Shown piece after piece: positions 50,501 through 59,519 of a stretch of DNA of 64,000 nt. The translations under genes and the position numbers were made by a program. Location of the stretch: contig NZ_SPQR01000006.1 of the NCBI RefSeq assembly GCF_004766055.1, positions 124,001 to 188,000 of the forward strand, given 5' to 3'. Source of the DNA: Desulfosporosinus sp. Sb-LF (GTDB lineage: Bacteria; Bacillota; Desulfitobacteriia; Desulfitobacteriales; Desulfitobacteriaceae). Position 1 is the first letter of the stretch; every line of letters begins with the position of its first letter. Under the pieces are notes generated by a model that was given only the letters and a program-made list of their open reading frames with translations, made no database searches and was not told the DNA's origin.

Positions 50501-51994
50501 GTGGAACAAAAGGAAATGAAAACGTTAGTTGACTCTGTTTTGGCGGAGGCTCGGGCTTTTGACGGGTATGTTATTGTAAGGGCCCAGTCGCGTAGGGAAT
50601 GGGGTATGCGCTTAAGCAATGGACGTTTTGAAAGGGTATCGACGGGTGGGGATAGCGGCTTTGGAGTTCAGGCGTTTACGAAAGACGGGGCATCGGGATT
50701 TGCTACCTCTGACGTTTTAGAAAAAGGGGTCGGGCGTAAACTGGTCGAAAAGGCCATCCGGTTAGCCCAGAGAAATGAAGGGATTGAGTCTAAGCGGAAT
50801 CGCCAGATTTGGGAGGCTCCTCTAATTCAGGATGAGGGGGTGAATCCTGCCCAAAAGGTTTTCGGAGAAATCCCGTTGGTTGAACTTGAGGAGATGGTAA
50901 TGTCCTTGCACTCTCGTCTAAGGAGTGCTTTTCCAGAGGGGATCTGGCAAACGAGTTATCGTCAGGTTGAAGAGGTATGGTGTATTGGACGTACGGATGG
51001 GACGTTGGTGTCGTTTATCATTCCGAGAGCGGTGTTAATGCATCAAGGGACGGTGCGGGATCACGGCAAAGCTCAGAGTACTTTGATTCATCGTAGTGGA
51101 ATGGATGCTACTGTGCTCTTTGAGGAATTAGTGGATCATGCTTTGGAAAAAAAGGCGATGGATCGGGCTGAATTTGCCCGAGCTGTGTGTGGTGCACCCC
51201 AATTGCTGAGTGGTCATTATCCCCTTATTATTGATTATGGGCTTGCAAAGGGACTGGCGCACGAAGCTTTTGGACATGCCGTGGAGTCCGATCATATGAG
51301 TGAGTCAGTTCTGGGCGAAGCTGGAAAATTGCGTAAAGGCCTCAGGGTTGCTCGGCCAGGTGTGACCATTATTGATGGACCGCTCGTTGGTGACTGGGCG
51401 TATCAACCTTTTTCTGCCAATGGTCTTCCTCGGCAAACTGTGACAATTGTACGGGATGGGATTTTGGAAGCTGGTTTGGGAGATGTTTTCTCAGCTGAAG
51501 AAGCAGGAATGCCTGTGACTGGGGCTGGGCGGGCGGAGGGTTATGGGAATATTCCCTTGCCGCGTATGAGTAATATCCGTTTGCTTGTTGACCGTATGCT
51601 TCCTTTAACTCCAGCGGAGCATCTGATGGAAGAAGTAAAAACCGTGCGGGAAACTCTTTTGAAGCATGGTGAGTTACGCGAGGGAGAGAAGAATCTTCTT
51701 CTTTTGGGGTATCGTGGGGGTCAAGTCAATCCTAAAACTGGGGATTTTGTCTTTCAATGTGATGGGATTATTGATGTTGCTGATCCAGCTCTCCCAATTT
51801 ATCAGCCGTCGATCTTTAGTGGAAAAATCCTTTCCGCTTTGGAAGCGATTCGTGGGGGGCTCGGCGAAGGTTGTTATGATGCTATAGGAACCTGCGGAAA
51901 GGGTGGACAATCGGTTGCCTCAAGTGGTGGAAGCCATCGCTATTTGCTAATGGACATCGATCAACAAGTTAGTTTGGGAGGTGAACATGGATGA
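50501..51994 (+). CDS. tldD: TldD metalloprotease subunit
   Basis: A 497-residue TldD with the zinc-protease motif HEAFGH (HExxxH, first His at residue 254) in AKGLAHEAFGHAVESDH. It has GTVRDHGKAQSTLIHRSG and GILEAGLGDVFSAEEAG-like regions. TldD with TldE forms a heterodimer that processes peptides such as microcin B17 and CcdA. The natural substrate here is unknown. The start is a GTG with TAGGAGGTAACC upstream. It overlaps tldE by 4 bases (ATGA). Confidence 0.93.
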   Translation: MEQKEMKTLVDSVLAEARAFDGYVIVRAQSRREWGMRLSNGRFERVSTGGDSGFGVQAFTKDGASGFATSDVLEKGVGRKLVEKAIRLAQRNEGIESKRNRQIWEAPLIQDEGVNPAQKVFGEIPLVELEEMVMSLHSRLRSAFPEGIWQTSYRQVEEVWCIGRTDGTLVSFIIPRAVLMHQGTVRDHGKAQSTLIHRSGMDATVLFEELVDHALEKKAMDRAEFARAVCGAPQLLSGHYPLIIDYGLAKGLAHEAFGHAVESDHMSESVLGEAGKLRKGLRVARPGVTIIDGPLVGDWAYQPFSANGLPRQTVTIVRDGILEAGLGDVFSAEEAGMPVTGAGRAEGYGNIPLPRMSNIRLLVDRMLPLTPAEHLMEEVKTVRETLLKHGELREGEKNLLLLGYRGGQVNPKTGDFVFQCDGIIDVADPALPIYQPSIFSGKILSALEAIRGGLGEGCYDAIGTCGKGGQSVASSGGSHRYLLMDIDQQVSLGGEHG

Positions 51995-53310
51995 AACTCG
52001 TCGCACAATTAGAGGAACTTCTCTATCAGGCTCAGCATTCACCGAAAAAAGAGGAAACGCGATTATCTGCCTGGCGTATTTTGGTTCATGAATCGGAATC
52101 AGTGTCCTTGGGTCTCAAAGATAATTCGCCGGGAAGTGTCTATACTCCACCTAGTTATCGTCAGGGTCAAAGTGGGGAGGTGTTTTTGATCTGGGCAGAT
52201 GGAACATGCAGCCAGGCCATCGTTCAGTTGCCATCCCACAACGACTCCGAGTATTGGCATAAGGAATTGGAACAATGGAAGCAGGCCTCTTATGAAGACC
52301 CAGATGCAGCACATATTCCGTCTCCAGAACCCTTGCCACTTGTGGCTGTTGAAGACCGGGAAATCCAGAAAATTATTGCTGGAGACGACGAGATTCTATT
52401 TGACCAAGTAAAGCGTTGGCTAACCGATAAACCTTCAAAAGCTAAGATGCAGGGAAGTATCCAAGCGGCGTGGGGATACCGACATGTTCGAACTTCGACT
52501 GGACTTGCCGTTTCATACCAACAATCTCAGTTTATGTCTTGGTTTTCCTTTGATAGCTTAGTTGGGGGCGGGTTTGCTAAGCGACGATTGATGGATATCG
52601 CAGAACAGGAGGAGTTGTGGTCGCGTACGGTGAATCACTATGAGGCGATGGATCATGAAGCTCCTCCGGTAGGGATCCAGACTCAAGTGATTTTAGCCCC
52701 CTCTATGACGGAGGAAATGTTAGGACAGTTTGTACTTCCTAACTTTTCGGGAGATCGGGTGATTGAAGGGCAGGGTGCTTTTTCAAAGGAGAATTTTATG
52801 GATCATAAGCAGGTGTTCCATCCGCAATTCTCCTTAAGCGTTGACCCACTCCGCCCGTTGGAATTGGGATCTTATCTGGTGACTGCTGAAGGAGTACCGG
52901 CGGATCGTACCGTGCTGGTGCAGAATGGGCAGCTTCAGACTCCTTATCTTCGGGTTAAAGATGCAGTGCGTTGGGGTTCAAAACCGACAGCCCTTCCACA
53001 AGGAGCGGCTGGGCTTTACCTTCAGCACCAGGCTGAGGTCTCTTGGGAAAATGCTTTGCAGAGTGTGCAGGATGGTGTACTTGTGTTATCTGTTCTAGGA
53101 TTACATACTCAGGAGGCGGTTTCTGGGTCTTATTCTCTCAGTGCGCCACATAGTTTGCGGATTTTGAAGGGTCAAATCGTCGGGCGAACGGATGTGAAAT
53201 TAACGGGTAATTTCTTCACGGATTTAGCGGCACAGACGACTGTCATGGCTCGTTCGGCCTTTGAAACACATCCGTATCTCATCCTTAAGACGGGCGTACA
53301 ACCTCTTTAA
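51991..53310 (+). CDS. tldE: TldE/PmbA partner subunit
   Basis: A 439-residue protein of the TldD/PmbA fold without the HExxxH site, as expected for TldE. Motifs such as VRTSTGLAVSYQQSQFMSWFS and HSLRILKGQIVGRTDVKLTGNFFTDL are in family positions. It heterodimerises with TldD. The ATG at 51991 has GGGAGGTGAAC upstream and overlaps the tldD stop. The middle is more divergent than usual, so the label leans on position and length. Confidence 0.85.
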   Translation: MKLVAQLEELLYQAQHSPKKEETRLSAWRILVHESESVSLGLKDNSPGSVYTPPSYRQGQSGEVFLIWADGTCSQAIVQLPSHNDSEYWHKELEQWKQASYEDPDAAHIPSPEPLPLVAVEDREIQKIIAGDDEILFDQVKRWLTDKPSKAKMQGSIQAAWGYRHVRTSTGLAVSYQQSQFMSWFSFDSLVGGGFAKRRLMDIAEQEELWSRTVNHYEAMDHEAPPVGIQTQVILAPSMTEEMLGQFVLPNFSGDRVIEGQGAFSKENFMDHKQVFHPQFSLSVDPLRPLELGSYLVTAEGVPADRTVLVQNGQLQTPYLRVKDAVRWGSKPTALPQGAAGLYLQHQAEVSWENALQSVQDGVLVLSVLGLHTQEAVSGSYSLSAPHSLRILKGQIVGRTDVKLTGNFFTDLAAQTTVMARSAFETHPYLILKTGVQPL

Positions 53311-53341
53311 AATTAGAACGAATAAGGAGGCATAACTTGCA

Positions 53342-54103
53342 GTGTTGGATTTGCATGTTCATCTTCTCGGGCATAACGATCGGGAGGCAAATCGGGAAAA
53401 CATACGGGCGTTTTTGGATGAAGCGTCCCGTCGGGGACTCAAGGAAATTGGGTTTGCCGATCATGATTATTACTTTGAGCAAATGAACTTCCCGCTGATC
53501 AGGGAGGTTGCGAAGGATTATCCACATATAAAGGTTAGAGTAGGCCTGGAGGCAGAGTACCGTCCGAACGAAGAGGAAAGAATTAAACGTTTGATTGAAC
53601 AGTTTCCGTTCGATTTTGTGATTGGATCTGTTCATGAGATCAAGGGCTGGGCTTTTGATTTTCCAGGCGAGGAGCCTAACCATCTAAAGAAGGAAGCGGA
53701 TACGCTTTACCGTGAGTATTTTGACATCGTGACGCGTGCCGCGAAGAGTGGTCTATTTACAACGATTGGCCATTTTGATCTCATTAAACTATTTGGAGTT
53801 CGTCCGAGTTCGGATATCCTGGTACTTGCCGATGAGGCATTAACGGTTGTCGCTGAACAGGATTTAGTTTTGGAAGTAAACACGAATGGAAGGTATAAGC
53901 CAGTTCAAGAGTTTTATCCGGAACGACGTTTGATGGAGGAAATTCGACGGAGAGGAATTGATTTTACCTTAGGGTCTGATGCACATTATGCAGAGTCTGT
54001 TGGTCGAGATCTTGATGAAGCGATTCAGGTATTGCGCCAGATCGAGGTTCATTCGATTGTTGGGTTTGCTGATCAAAACAAGGTGAGGTATTCATTAGAT
54101 TAA
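53342..54103 (+). CDS. PHP-domain histidinol-phosphatase-like protein
   Basis: A 253-residue PHP phosphoesterase. The metal ligands appear in LDLHVHLLGH, FADHDYYFE, GLEAEYRPN, GSVHEIKGWAFDF, IGHFDLIKLFG and TLGSDAHYAES. Histidinol-phosphate phosphatase HisK is the closest named function. Other PHP phosphatases are possible, as no his genes are near. The GTG at 53342 has AAGGAGG about 10 bases upstream. A TTG at 53345 is an alternative. Confidence 0.8.
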   Translation: MLDLHVHLLGHNDREANRENIRAFLDEASRRGLKEIGFADHDYYFEQMNFPLIREVAKDYPHIKVRVGLEAEYRPNEEERIKRLIEQFPFDFVIGSVHEIKGWAFDFPGEEPNHLKKEADTLYREYFDIVTRAAKSGLFTTIGHFDLIKLFGVRPSSDILVLADEALTVVAEQDLVLEVNTNGRYKPVQEFYPERRLMEEIRRRGIDFTLGSDAHYAESVGRDLDEAIQVLRQIEVHSIVGFADQNKVRYSLD

Positions 54104-54137
54104 GGTAAAAGGATTTAGATCTTTCCAAACAACTTTT

Positions 54138-54147
54138 ATGGTATAAT
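54138..54147 (+). promoter_or_regulatory. Extended -10 promoter upstream of the 54184 gene
   Basis: ATGGTATAAT at 54138-54147 contains TGGTATAAT, an extended -10 element. The first start codon lies 37 bases downstream. The leader is short. Confidence 0.55.
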
Positions 54148-54183
54148 CCTTAGTAAGAAAATTTAAAATTTAATGAACACGTC

Positions 54184-54960
54184 ATGGGGAAAGAGATCCA
54201 TCGAATTAGTATAACTTTACACTCTGGTGAAACACTAAAGTTGAGTGTTTCGGTTTGTAAAGGAGACGTGCAAATGCCTTGGATTGAAATTGTGCTTTCC
54301 CCCCAATCAGAATGGAATGAAGAGGGTCTTGAGGATTGGGCACTGGCCCTAGGGGCCTTTTTGACTGAAAGAGGAACAGGGTTAAACCCACGAATTCGTA
54401 TGTTACCTGGATTAAATGTGGTTCAATTAGGAGAAGCAGGAATTGGAGAACTCACGTTAAGTAGCTCAGAGCGACTGGTCATTTTGGACGGTTTATCGTT
54501 AAAGGGAAATATCGAATGTGATTTTGCTCGTTTTGTCGTCCGCTTTGCTCGTCAAATGGGAGCCCTTGGAGTATGTATTTCTATTTCAAGTGCCACCGAA
54601 AAGCATTTTTGGCGGAAGCTGGGTGGGATCGTCCAACCGGAGTCAGTTCCATTGAAAAGTCCCATTGATAAAGCAAAAGTGGGTATAAAACAGCTGGCTA
54701 AGTTCTCCTTACTCGTGACGTATGAAGGTGAGCCAGTGCTTTGCCTTGAACCTATTACGTGTAATTCCCATGCACCTGGATTAGTGAGTCTTGCGCAACG
54801 TCGGTTGGAAAAAATGTATGGCGGAAGTCCGTTGGGATTTGCTAGTAGGTTAGCTGTTCATTGCCCTTGGAATATTAGCCGAGAGCAATGGGATGATTTA
54901 CTGTCTTTTAGCCGCTTACAAGCTTTTGACTTGCTGGAGGACCTGGTTATAAATAGTTAG
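54184..54960 (+). CDS. Hypothetical protein of unknown function
   Basis: A 258-residue soluble protein, not recognised. The N-terminus reads EIHRISITLHSGETLKLSVSV; later come LVILDGLSLKGNIECDFARFVVRFARQMGALGVCISI and CLEPITCNSHAPGLVSLAQRRLEKMYGG. There is no membrane helix or signal peptide. The ATG at 54184 has no ribosome-binding site, while the in-frame ATG at 54274 follows AAAGGAGA by 8 bases. I keep the first start because the extra 30 residues read like coding sequence. It stands alone before ylbF. Confidence 0.62.
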   Translation: MGKEIHRISITLHSGETLKLSVSVCKGDVQMPWIEIVLSPQSEWNEEGLEDWALALGAFLTERGTGLNPRIRMLPGLNVVQLGEAGIGELTLSSSERLVILDGLSLKGNIECDFARFVVRFARQMGALGVCISISSATEKHFWRKLGGIVQPESVPLKSPIDKAKVGIKQLAKFSLLVTYEGEPVLCLEPITCNSHAPGLVSLAQRRLEKMYGGSPLGFASRLAVHCPWNISREQWDDLLSFSRLQAFDLLEDLVINS

Positions 54961-55022
54961 AACGTTTAAATTGCTTAACTAGAATTATTATAGATATTAT
55001 AGAGGTAGAGGAGAGGTAGAGA

Positions 55023-55382
55023 ATGGCTACAAATGAACTGGCCTATGAATTGGCGCGTACTCTAAAGGAATCTAATGAATTCAAGCAGTTTCTCAAATCC
55101 AAAGAAAAGGTCATGAGTGATGCTAATAATCACAAGATGGTTCGCGAGTTTCAATTGAAACAATGGGAGGTTCGCGAGGCACAAATGCTGGAACAGGAGA
55201 TCAGTGAGGAAAAACAGCAAGAGCTTGAACGCCTCTATAGCTTGGTCAGTATAAATCCAACGGCTCGGGAATATTTAGAGGCGGAGTTCGAAGTTTCACG
55301 TATCGTTAATGATATTCAGAAGATTATTGGTGAAGCGATTCAGGATGCAATGCCAATAGGTTTTGAGGAACTACCACACTAA
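55023..55382 (+). CDS. YlbF/YmcA-family protein
   Basis: A 119-residue all-helical protein of the YlbF/YmcA family (LAYELARTLKESNEFKQFLKSKEKVMSDANNHKMVREFQLKQWEV). In Bacillus subtilis YlbF, YmcA and YaaT form a complex that controls RNase Y-dependent RNA maturation, and biofilm and competence development. Which paralogue this is cannot be said. GAGGAGAGGTAGAGA lies before the ATG. bshA follows after 31 bases. Confidence 0.85.
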   Translation: MATNELAYELARTLKESNEFKQFLKSKEKVMSDANNHKMVREFQLKQWEVREAQMLEQEISEEKQQELERLYSLVSINPTAREYLEAEFEVSRIVNDIQKIIGEAIQDAMPIGFEELPH

Positions 55383-55413
55383 ATATATGCTCAAATAAAA
55401 GAGAGGTTATAGG

Positions 55414-56544
55414 ATGAAAATCGGAATGGTTTGTTACCCAAGTTACGGAGGGAGCGGTGTTGTAGCCACCGAGCTAGGGTATGCGCTCGGCGAGCGGGGA
55501 CATGAGGTCCATTTCATTTCATCAGCTCGGCCTTTTCGCCTACAACGATATCATGAACAACTATTTTTTCATGAAGTGACGGATGTGAGCTATCCCGTCT
55601 TTAAATTCCCACCTTATACGTTGCTACTTGCTAATAAAATTGTCGAAGTGGCAAACGATGTTAGTCTGGATGTGATTCACGCTCATTATGCAATCCCGCA
55701 CAGCATTAGTGCATTTTTGGCCAAACAAATGATGATGAGGCCGCTTCCATTGGTTACAACGTTACATGGCACGGATGTCACTTTGGTGGGAGCGTATGAA
55801 GAGTTTTATCAATTGACGCGTTTGGCTCTTCGGTCCAGCGACCGCATAACGGCTGTTTCACGCGCGCTGGCGGAGGAAACTGTGGAGACCTTCGGAACAC
55901 TGGATCAAGGAATCGAGGTTATTCCAAATTTCATTGATCCCCAGGTTTATTTGCCAGGGGAGGGAATCATGAAACGGTGTAGGAAACATTTTGCCCCCCA
56001 TGGAGAGAAGATATTAGCCCATATCTCGAATTTCCGGGAAGTTAAAAGGGTCGTGGATGTTGTTAATATCTTTGCTTTGGTAGAAAAGGTCGTTCCAAGT
56101 CGTCTCTTGCTCGTAGGGGATGGGCCTGAAATGAAGCGGGTTAGTCGAGAGGTCGTAAAACTAGGGCTCGAGGGAAAAGTTCAGTTTCTTGGAAAACAGG
56201 AAAGTGTACAGGACATTCTTCAGATGGTTGATGTTTTTATTCTTCCTTCTGAGCAGGAAAGCTTCGGCTTGGTGGCCTTAGAGGCGATGGCGTGTGGGGT
56301 TCCGGTGGTTGCCAGTCGGGTTGGAGGGTTACCTGAAGTCGTACAACATGGAAAAACAGGTTATTTAGCAGACGTCGGGGATGTTCAAGGGATGAGTGAA
56401 GGAGTTCTTAAGCTGTTGACCGATGAAACACGGTATAAGACTTTTTCGGAACAAGCCGTGACTTGGGCTCGAGAAACTTTTCCAGTTGGACGAGCTGTGG
56501 AAGGGTATGAATCGGTGTACGATGAGGTTATTCATAGTTTTTAG
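55414..56544 (+). CDS. bshA: N-acetyl-alpha-D-glucosaminyl L-malate synthase BshA
   Basis: A 376-residue GT4 glycosyltransferase. The N-terminus [32 protein letters not shown] matches BshA closely. Further motifs are [30 protein letters not shown] and the C-terminal EX7E region ([25 protein letters not shown]). It joins GlcNAc to L-malate, the first step of bacillithiol synthesis. GAGAGGTTATAGG precedes the ATG. bshC lies 12 kb upstream. Confidence 0.93.
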   Translation: MKIGMVCYPSYGGSGVVATELGYALGERGHEVHFISSARPFRLQRYHEQLFFHEVTDVSYPVFKFPPYTLLLANKIVEVANDVSLDVIHAHYAIPHSISAFLAKQMMMRPLPLVTTLHGTDVTLVGAYEEFYQLTRLALRSSDRITAVSRALAEETVETFGTLDQGIEVIPNFIDPQVYLPGEGIMKRCRKHFAPHGEKILAHISNFREVKRVVDVVNIFALVEKVVPSRLLLVGDGPEMKRVSREVVKLGLEGKVQFLGKQESVQDILQMVDVFILPSEQESFGLVALEAMACGVPVVASRVGGLPEVVQHGKTGYLADVGDVQGMSEGVLKLLTDETRYKTFSEQAVTWARETFPVGRAVEGYESVYDEVIHSF

Positions 56545-56592
56545 TTCGTAGTTCGTGGTTTAAATATCGCTGATAGCAAAAGGAGGAGTTAG

Positions 56593-57513
56593 ATGACTAA
56601 CCAGATGACACTGGATCAGTTTGAGAACAAGTTGGAAGAAATCGGCTATATCACGGAACGGGATGATCGAATCGCGCTTACAGCATATCTAGCGACTGAG
56701 TTAGGCAAACCTCTTTTGGTCTCTGGACCAGCCGGAGTGGGCAAAACGGAGATTGCCAAAGTGTTAAGTGAAGTTTTCGGGGCTCCTCTGATCCGCTTGC
56801 AGTGTTATGAAGGGCTTGATGAAACCAAAGCACTCTACGAATGGAACTACCAACGTCAACTTTTGAAGATTCAAATGGGCCGGGAACACCTGCAGGAGGA
56901 AGACCTTTTTTCCACAGACTATTTATTACCCCGTCCTTTACTTCAGGCACTCCTGAGTAATGAACGGACCGTGCTGTTGATTGATGAAATTGATAAGACG
57001 GATTCGGAATTCGAGGCATTTCTTTTCGAACTTTTAGGGGAGTTTCAAGTTACAATTCCTGAGATGGGAACTGTTAAGGCCAAAGAACGACCGATTGTTG
57101 TCTTAACTTCCAATGGAGAACGAGAGCTTTCCGATGGGCTGAAGCGACGGTGTGTTTTCCTGCATGTGGAGCCGCCTTCGGTTAATAAAGAGGTCCGTAT
57201 TCTTCGTGCCAAAGTTCCAGATTTGCCAGAACGATTGGCCTTAGAGGTTGCGCGAGCGGTTAACGTCCTTAGGGAACGCCTCTCTCTGAATAAGATCCCT
57301 TCCGTATCCGAAACGATGGATTGGGCTAAGTCGTTGTTAGTGATGGGAAAGACCGGACTCGATCCAGCTTGGGTCGATGCAACTCTAACTCTGTTGCTCA
57401 AGAGCCAAGATGATGTAGAACTATTCTATCGAGAGATGGGAGCAGAACGCCTCCTTTTCGAGTCAAGCAAAGTGGCACAGGGAGAAAGGCATGTCCATGG
57501 ACAGCAACAATGA
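56593..57513 (+). CDS. MoxR-type AAA+ ATPase
   Basis: A 306-residue AAA+ protein of the MoxR class with Walker A GPAGVGKTEIAKVLSE, Walker B LLIDEIDKTD and sensor 1 VLTSNGERELSDGLKRRC. MoxR ATPases act as chaperones for metal-dependent enzymes, together with VWA partners. AGGAGGAG precedes the ATG. The next gene overlaps the end by 23 bases and encodes such a VWA partner. Confidence 0.92.
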   Translation: MTNQMTLDQFENKLEEIGYITERDDRIALTAYLATELGKPLLVSGPAGVGKTEIAKVLSEVFGAPLIRLQCYEGLDETKALYEWNYQRQLLKIQMGREHLQEEDLFSTDYLLPRPLLQALLSNERTVLLIDEIDKTDSEFEAFLFELLGEFQVTIPEMGTVKAKERPIVVLTSNGERELSDGLKRRCVFLHVEPPSVNKEVRILRAKVPDLPERLALEVARAVNVLRERLSLNKIPSVSETMDWAKSLLVMGKTGLDPAWVDATLTLLLKSQDDVELFYREMGAERLLFESSKVAQGERHVHGQQQ

Positions 57514-58846
57514 TTATAGAGTCAGTGAATTGGACCGACATCTCGTGGAATTTGCGCAATTGTTAAGGACGGTTGGACTAAAGGTGAGTCCTTCGGAAAT
57601 TTCAGATGCGACGCAAGGAATTTCGATGATCGGTTTGGTGGATAGAGATAAGGTTGAGGGTGTGCTCCAAGCGACACTTGTTAAGGATATCCAACATATT
57701 GCTGCGTTCAAAGAAGCTTTTCGATCCTACTTTGCAACTCTAGAACAAAAAGAGGCGTGGCAAAAGGATGTAGCACAGAAAGCAACCCAATGGAATGAGC
57801 AGATGGAGAGTACTCGTCAGGATCTCCGCTTTCAAGAAAATGAACTGGATATTTCAGAGGAACAGCGAGCTGTTTACGCCAGCCTTCCTGAGAAGGATAA
57901 GCAACGCCTACGCGATTTTTTGGAGAAATCCTCGAAAGGCACGAGAGGCGGAGCTCCGGTGGATCATTCTTATCAACCTATGGTCGAACGGGTTCTGCGC
58001 GGCTCTCTGGAGTATTGGCGTAAGAGGTTAAATGAAGATGAGCCAATTCTTGCTCCGGGATCCATGGATGGTGTTCTCTCTGAAGTGCAACGCGCCCTTC
58101 GTGAACGAGAAGTTGAGGTATTAAGTCGAGATTTAAAGAAGATTTCCCCAGAAGAATGGCCGGAAGTTGTGCGCTTAATTCGCCGCCTCAGTCAACGCCT
58201 TGCAAGCCAGGTAACTCGACGTTACCGCCAGGCTCGTAGGCGAGGTGGCTTGGATATGCGGGCTACATTGAGAAGAAATTTACGCTATGGTGGGGTTCTC
58301 GTGGAGCGAAGCTATCGCAGTCGCCGTAAGGGACGGCCCAGGATTGTTTTGCTCTGCGATATTTCAGGATCCATGCTCAAGTACACAGAATTTATCTGGC
58401 AATTTGTGTACGGACTCTCCACAGTTGTAAGCGGAATTAAAACATTTGCTTTTGGTGAAGAGCTGATTCCCTTGTCTGGAAAGTTTCGCAAAGGGCAAAC
58501 ATTCGAAGCAATGGTTAAAGATGCCCTTCTATTAACGGGAAAAGAATGGGGGGGAGGAACCAATTTAGCAAAGTCTTTAGAATCATTGCAAAGTAAGTTT
58601 CCAGATGCTCTTTCCAAGCAAACTCTACTTCTAATTGTCAGTGATGCTCAAACTCTTGAAGTAGAACGAGCAGCAGCTTTACTGGGCGGGGTTAGTCGTC
58701 ATGTTCGCCAGGTGCTTTGGCTGAATACCCTTCCTGAGCGTCGATGGTTAGAGACACCTCATGTTAAAGTGTTTCTCCCCTTTTGCCAGATGTATGAATG
58801 TTACACTCTTGGTCACTTAACTCAGATTCTAAACAAGCAATTTTAG
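57491..58846 (+). CDS. VWA-domain (CoxE-like) protein, MoxR partner
   Basis: A 451-residue protein. An N-terminal helical region is followed by a C-terminal VWA/CoxE domain with the MIDAS motif DISGSM in IVLLCDISGSMLKYTEFIW, and GGGTNLAKSL plus IVSDAQTLEVERAAALLG. Such proteins work with MoxR ATPases in maturing metalloenzymes or complexes. The client enzyme is not in the window. The start overlaps moxR by 23 bases, so the pair is coupled. Confidence 0.9.
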   Translation: MSMDSNNDYRVSELDRHLVEFAQLLRTVGLKVSPSEISDATQGISMIGLVDRDKVEGVLQATLVKDIQHIAAFKEAFRSYFATLEQKEAWQKDVAQKATQWNEQMESTRQDLRFQENELDISEEQRAVYASLPEKDKQRLRDFLEKSSKGTRGGAPVDHSYQPMVERVLRGSLEYWRKRLNEDEPILAPGSMDGVLSEVQRALREREVEVLSRDLKKISPEEWPEVVRLIRRLSQRLASQVTRRYRQARRRGGLDMRATLRRNLRYGGVLVERSYRSRRKGRPRIVLLCDISGSMLKYTEFIWQFVYGLSTVVSGIKTFAFGEELIPLSGKFRKGQTFEAMVKDALLLTGKEWGGGTNLAKSLESLQSKFPDALSKQTLLLIVSDAQTLEVERAAALLGGVSRHVRQVLWLNTLPERRWLETPHVKVFLPFCQMYECYTLGHLTQILNKQF

Positions 58847-58940
58847 TAAGACTTGTGTTTATTTTCTAGGTAAAGGGAGCATACTAGATTTGTAAGTTAT
58901 TTGTACAGAAACACACAAAGGTGTGGGGGGGTAATTATTA

Positions 58941-59096
58941 ATGTTAGAAAAATGTCGTGCTTGTGGTTTTGAACATGAAGATTTAGGTCATATTCTTTTT
59001 AAACGAAATCATGTGAGTAATCGAGTCCTACCTTATTGCTCGCATTGTCTGCGTAGACTTTATCAGGTGCCATATAGGCCAGAACGGGATCTATAA
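58941..59096 (+). CDS. Small zinc-ribbon protein
   Basis: A 51-residue protein, MLEKCRACGFEHEDLGHILF then a basic loop and LPYCSHCLRRLYQV, with two CxxC pairs. GTGTGGGGGGG lies 11 bases before the ATG. Small size, CxxC pairs and the ribosome-binding site support a real gene. It recalls the - strand zinc-ribbon gene at 38582 in layout. Function unknown; a nucleic acid or protein binder is a guess. Confidence 0.65.
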   Translation: MLEKCRACGFEHEDLGHILFKRNHVSNRVLPYCSHCLRRLYQVPYRPERDL

Positions 59097-59207
59097 TGAT
59101 GTTGAATAATTTAATCGAGTCATGGAAAAGATAATGTTTTAGCTTGCCTTTTCTTCATAGCTTTGGTATATTGATTTTGAAGTTTGGAGAGAAGGAGATG
59201 TTGTATA

Positions 59208-59378
59208 ATGGCATACGTTATTAGCAGCGATTGCATTAGTTGCGGCGCTTGCGAAGGAGAATGCACAGTTTCCGCTATTAGCGAGGGCGACGACAAATTC
59301 GTCATTGATGCAGAACTTTGCATTGATTGTGGTTCATGCGCGAGTGTTTGCCCAGTTGAGGCACCTAATCCAGCTTAA
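59208..59378 (+). CDS. 2[4Fe-4S] ferredoxin
   Basis: A 56-residue clostridial-type ferredoxin with two CxxCxxC(x)nCP clusters (CISCGACEGECTVSAI, with ECTV in place of the usual CP, and CIDCGSCASVCPVEAPNPA). It carries electrons in anaerobic metabolism. The start is the ATG at 59208 with AAGGAGATG upstream. The in-frame GTG/ATG at 59184 adds MERRRCCI, which is unlikely. The second Cys of the first cluster is followed by Thr, not Pro. A terminator follows. Confidence 0.92.
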   Translation: MAYVISSDCISCGACEGECTVSAISEGDDKFVIDAELCIDCGSCASVCPVEAPNPA

Positions 59379-59414
59379 CTTTTATAGATTTTCCTGGATT
59401 AAAAAGTCACTAAG

Positions 59415-59440
59415 AAAGGAGAGTATCACTCTCCTTTTTT
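59415..59440 (+). terminator. Intrinsic terminator after ferredoxin
   Basis: AAAGGAGAGT (59415-59424) and ACTCTCCTTT (59428-59437) form a perfect 10-bp stem with a 3-base loop, followed by TTTTTATT. Confidence 0.92.
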
Positions 59441-59442
59441 TA

Positions 59443-59488
59443 TTGACAAATTTATGATATTAATTTAAAATCTAAATAACAATTATTT
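59443..59488 (+). promoter_or_regulatory. Promoter and PerR/Fur-box-like operator of perR
   Basis: TTGACA (59443-59448), 17 bases, TAAAAT (59466-59471) is a strong promoter. AAATAA-CAA-TTATTT (59474-59488) is a 15-base inverted repeat of the kind bound by Fur-family regulators, overlapping the expected transcription start. Autoregulation by PerR is the simplest reading. Confidence 0.6.
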
Positions 59489-59519
59489 TAAATTATAGAG
59501 TTATGAAAGGAATACGGAT

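Noticed and set aside
50209-50619. 136-residue - strand frame before tldD
   Set aside because: It overlaps the tldD start and non-coding hairpins, and has no domain character; its only support is a - strand T tract at 50239.
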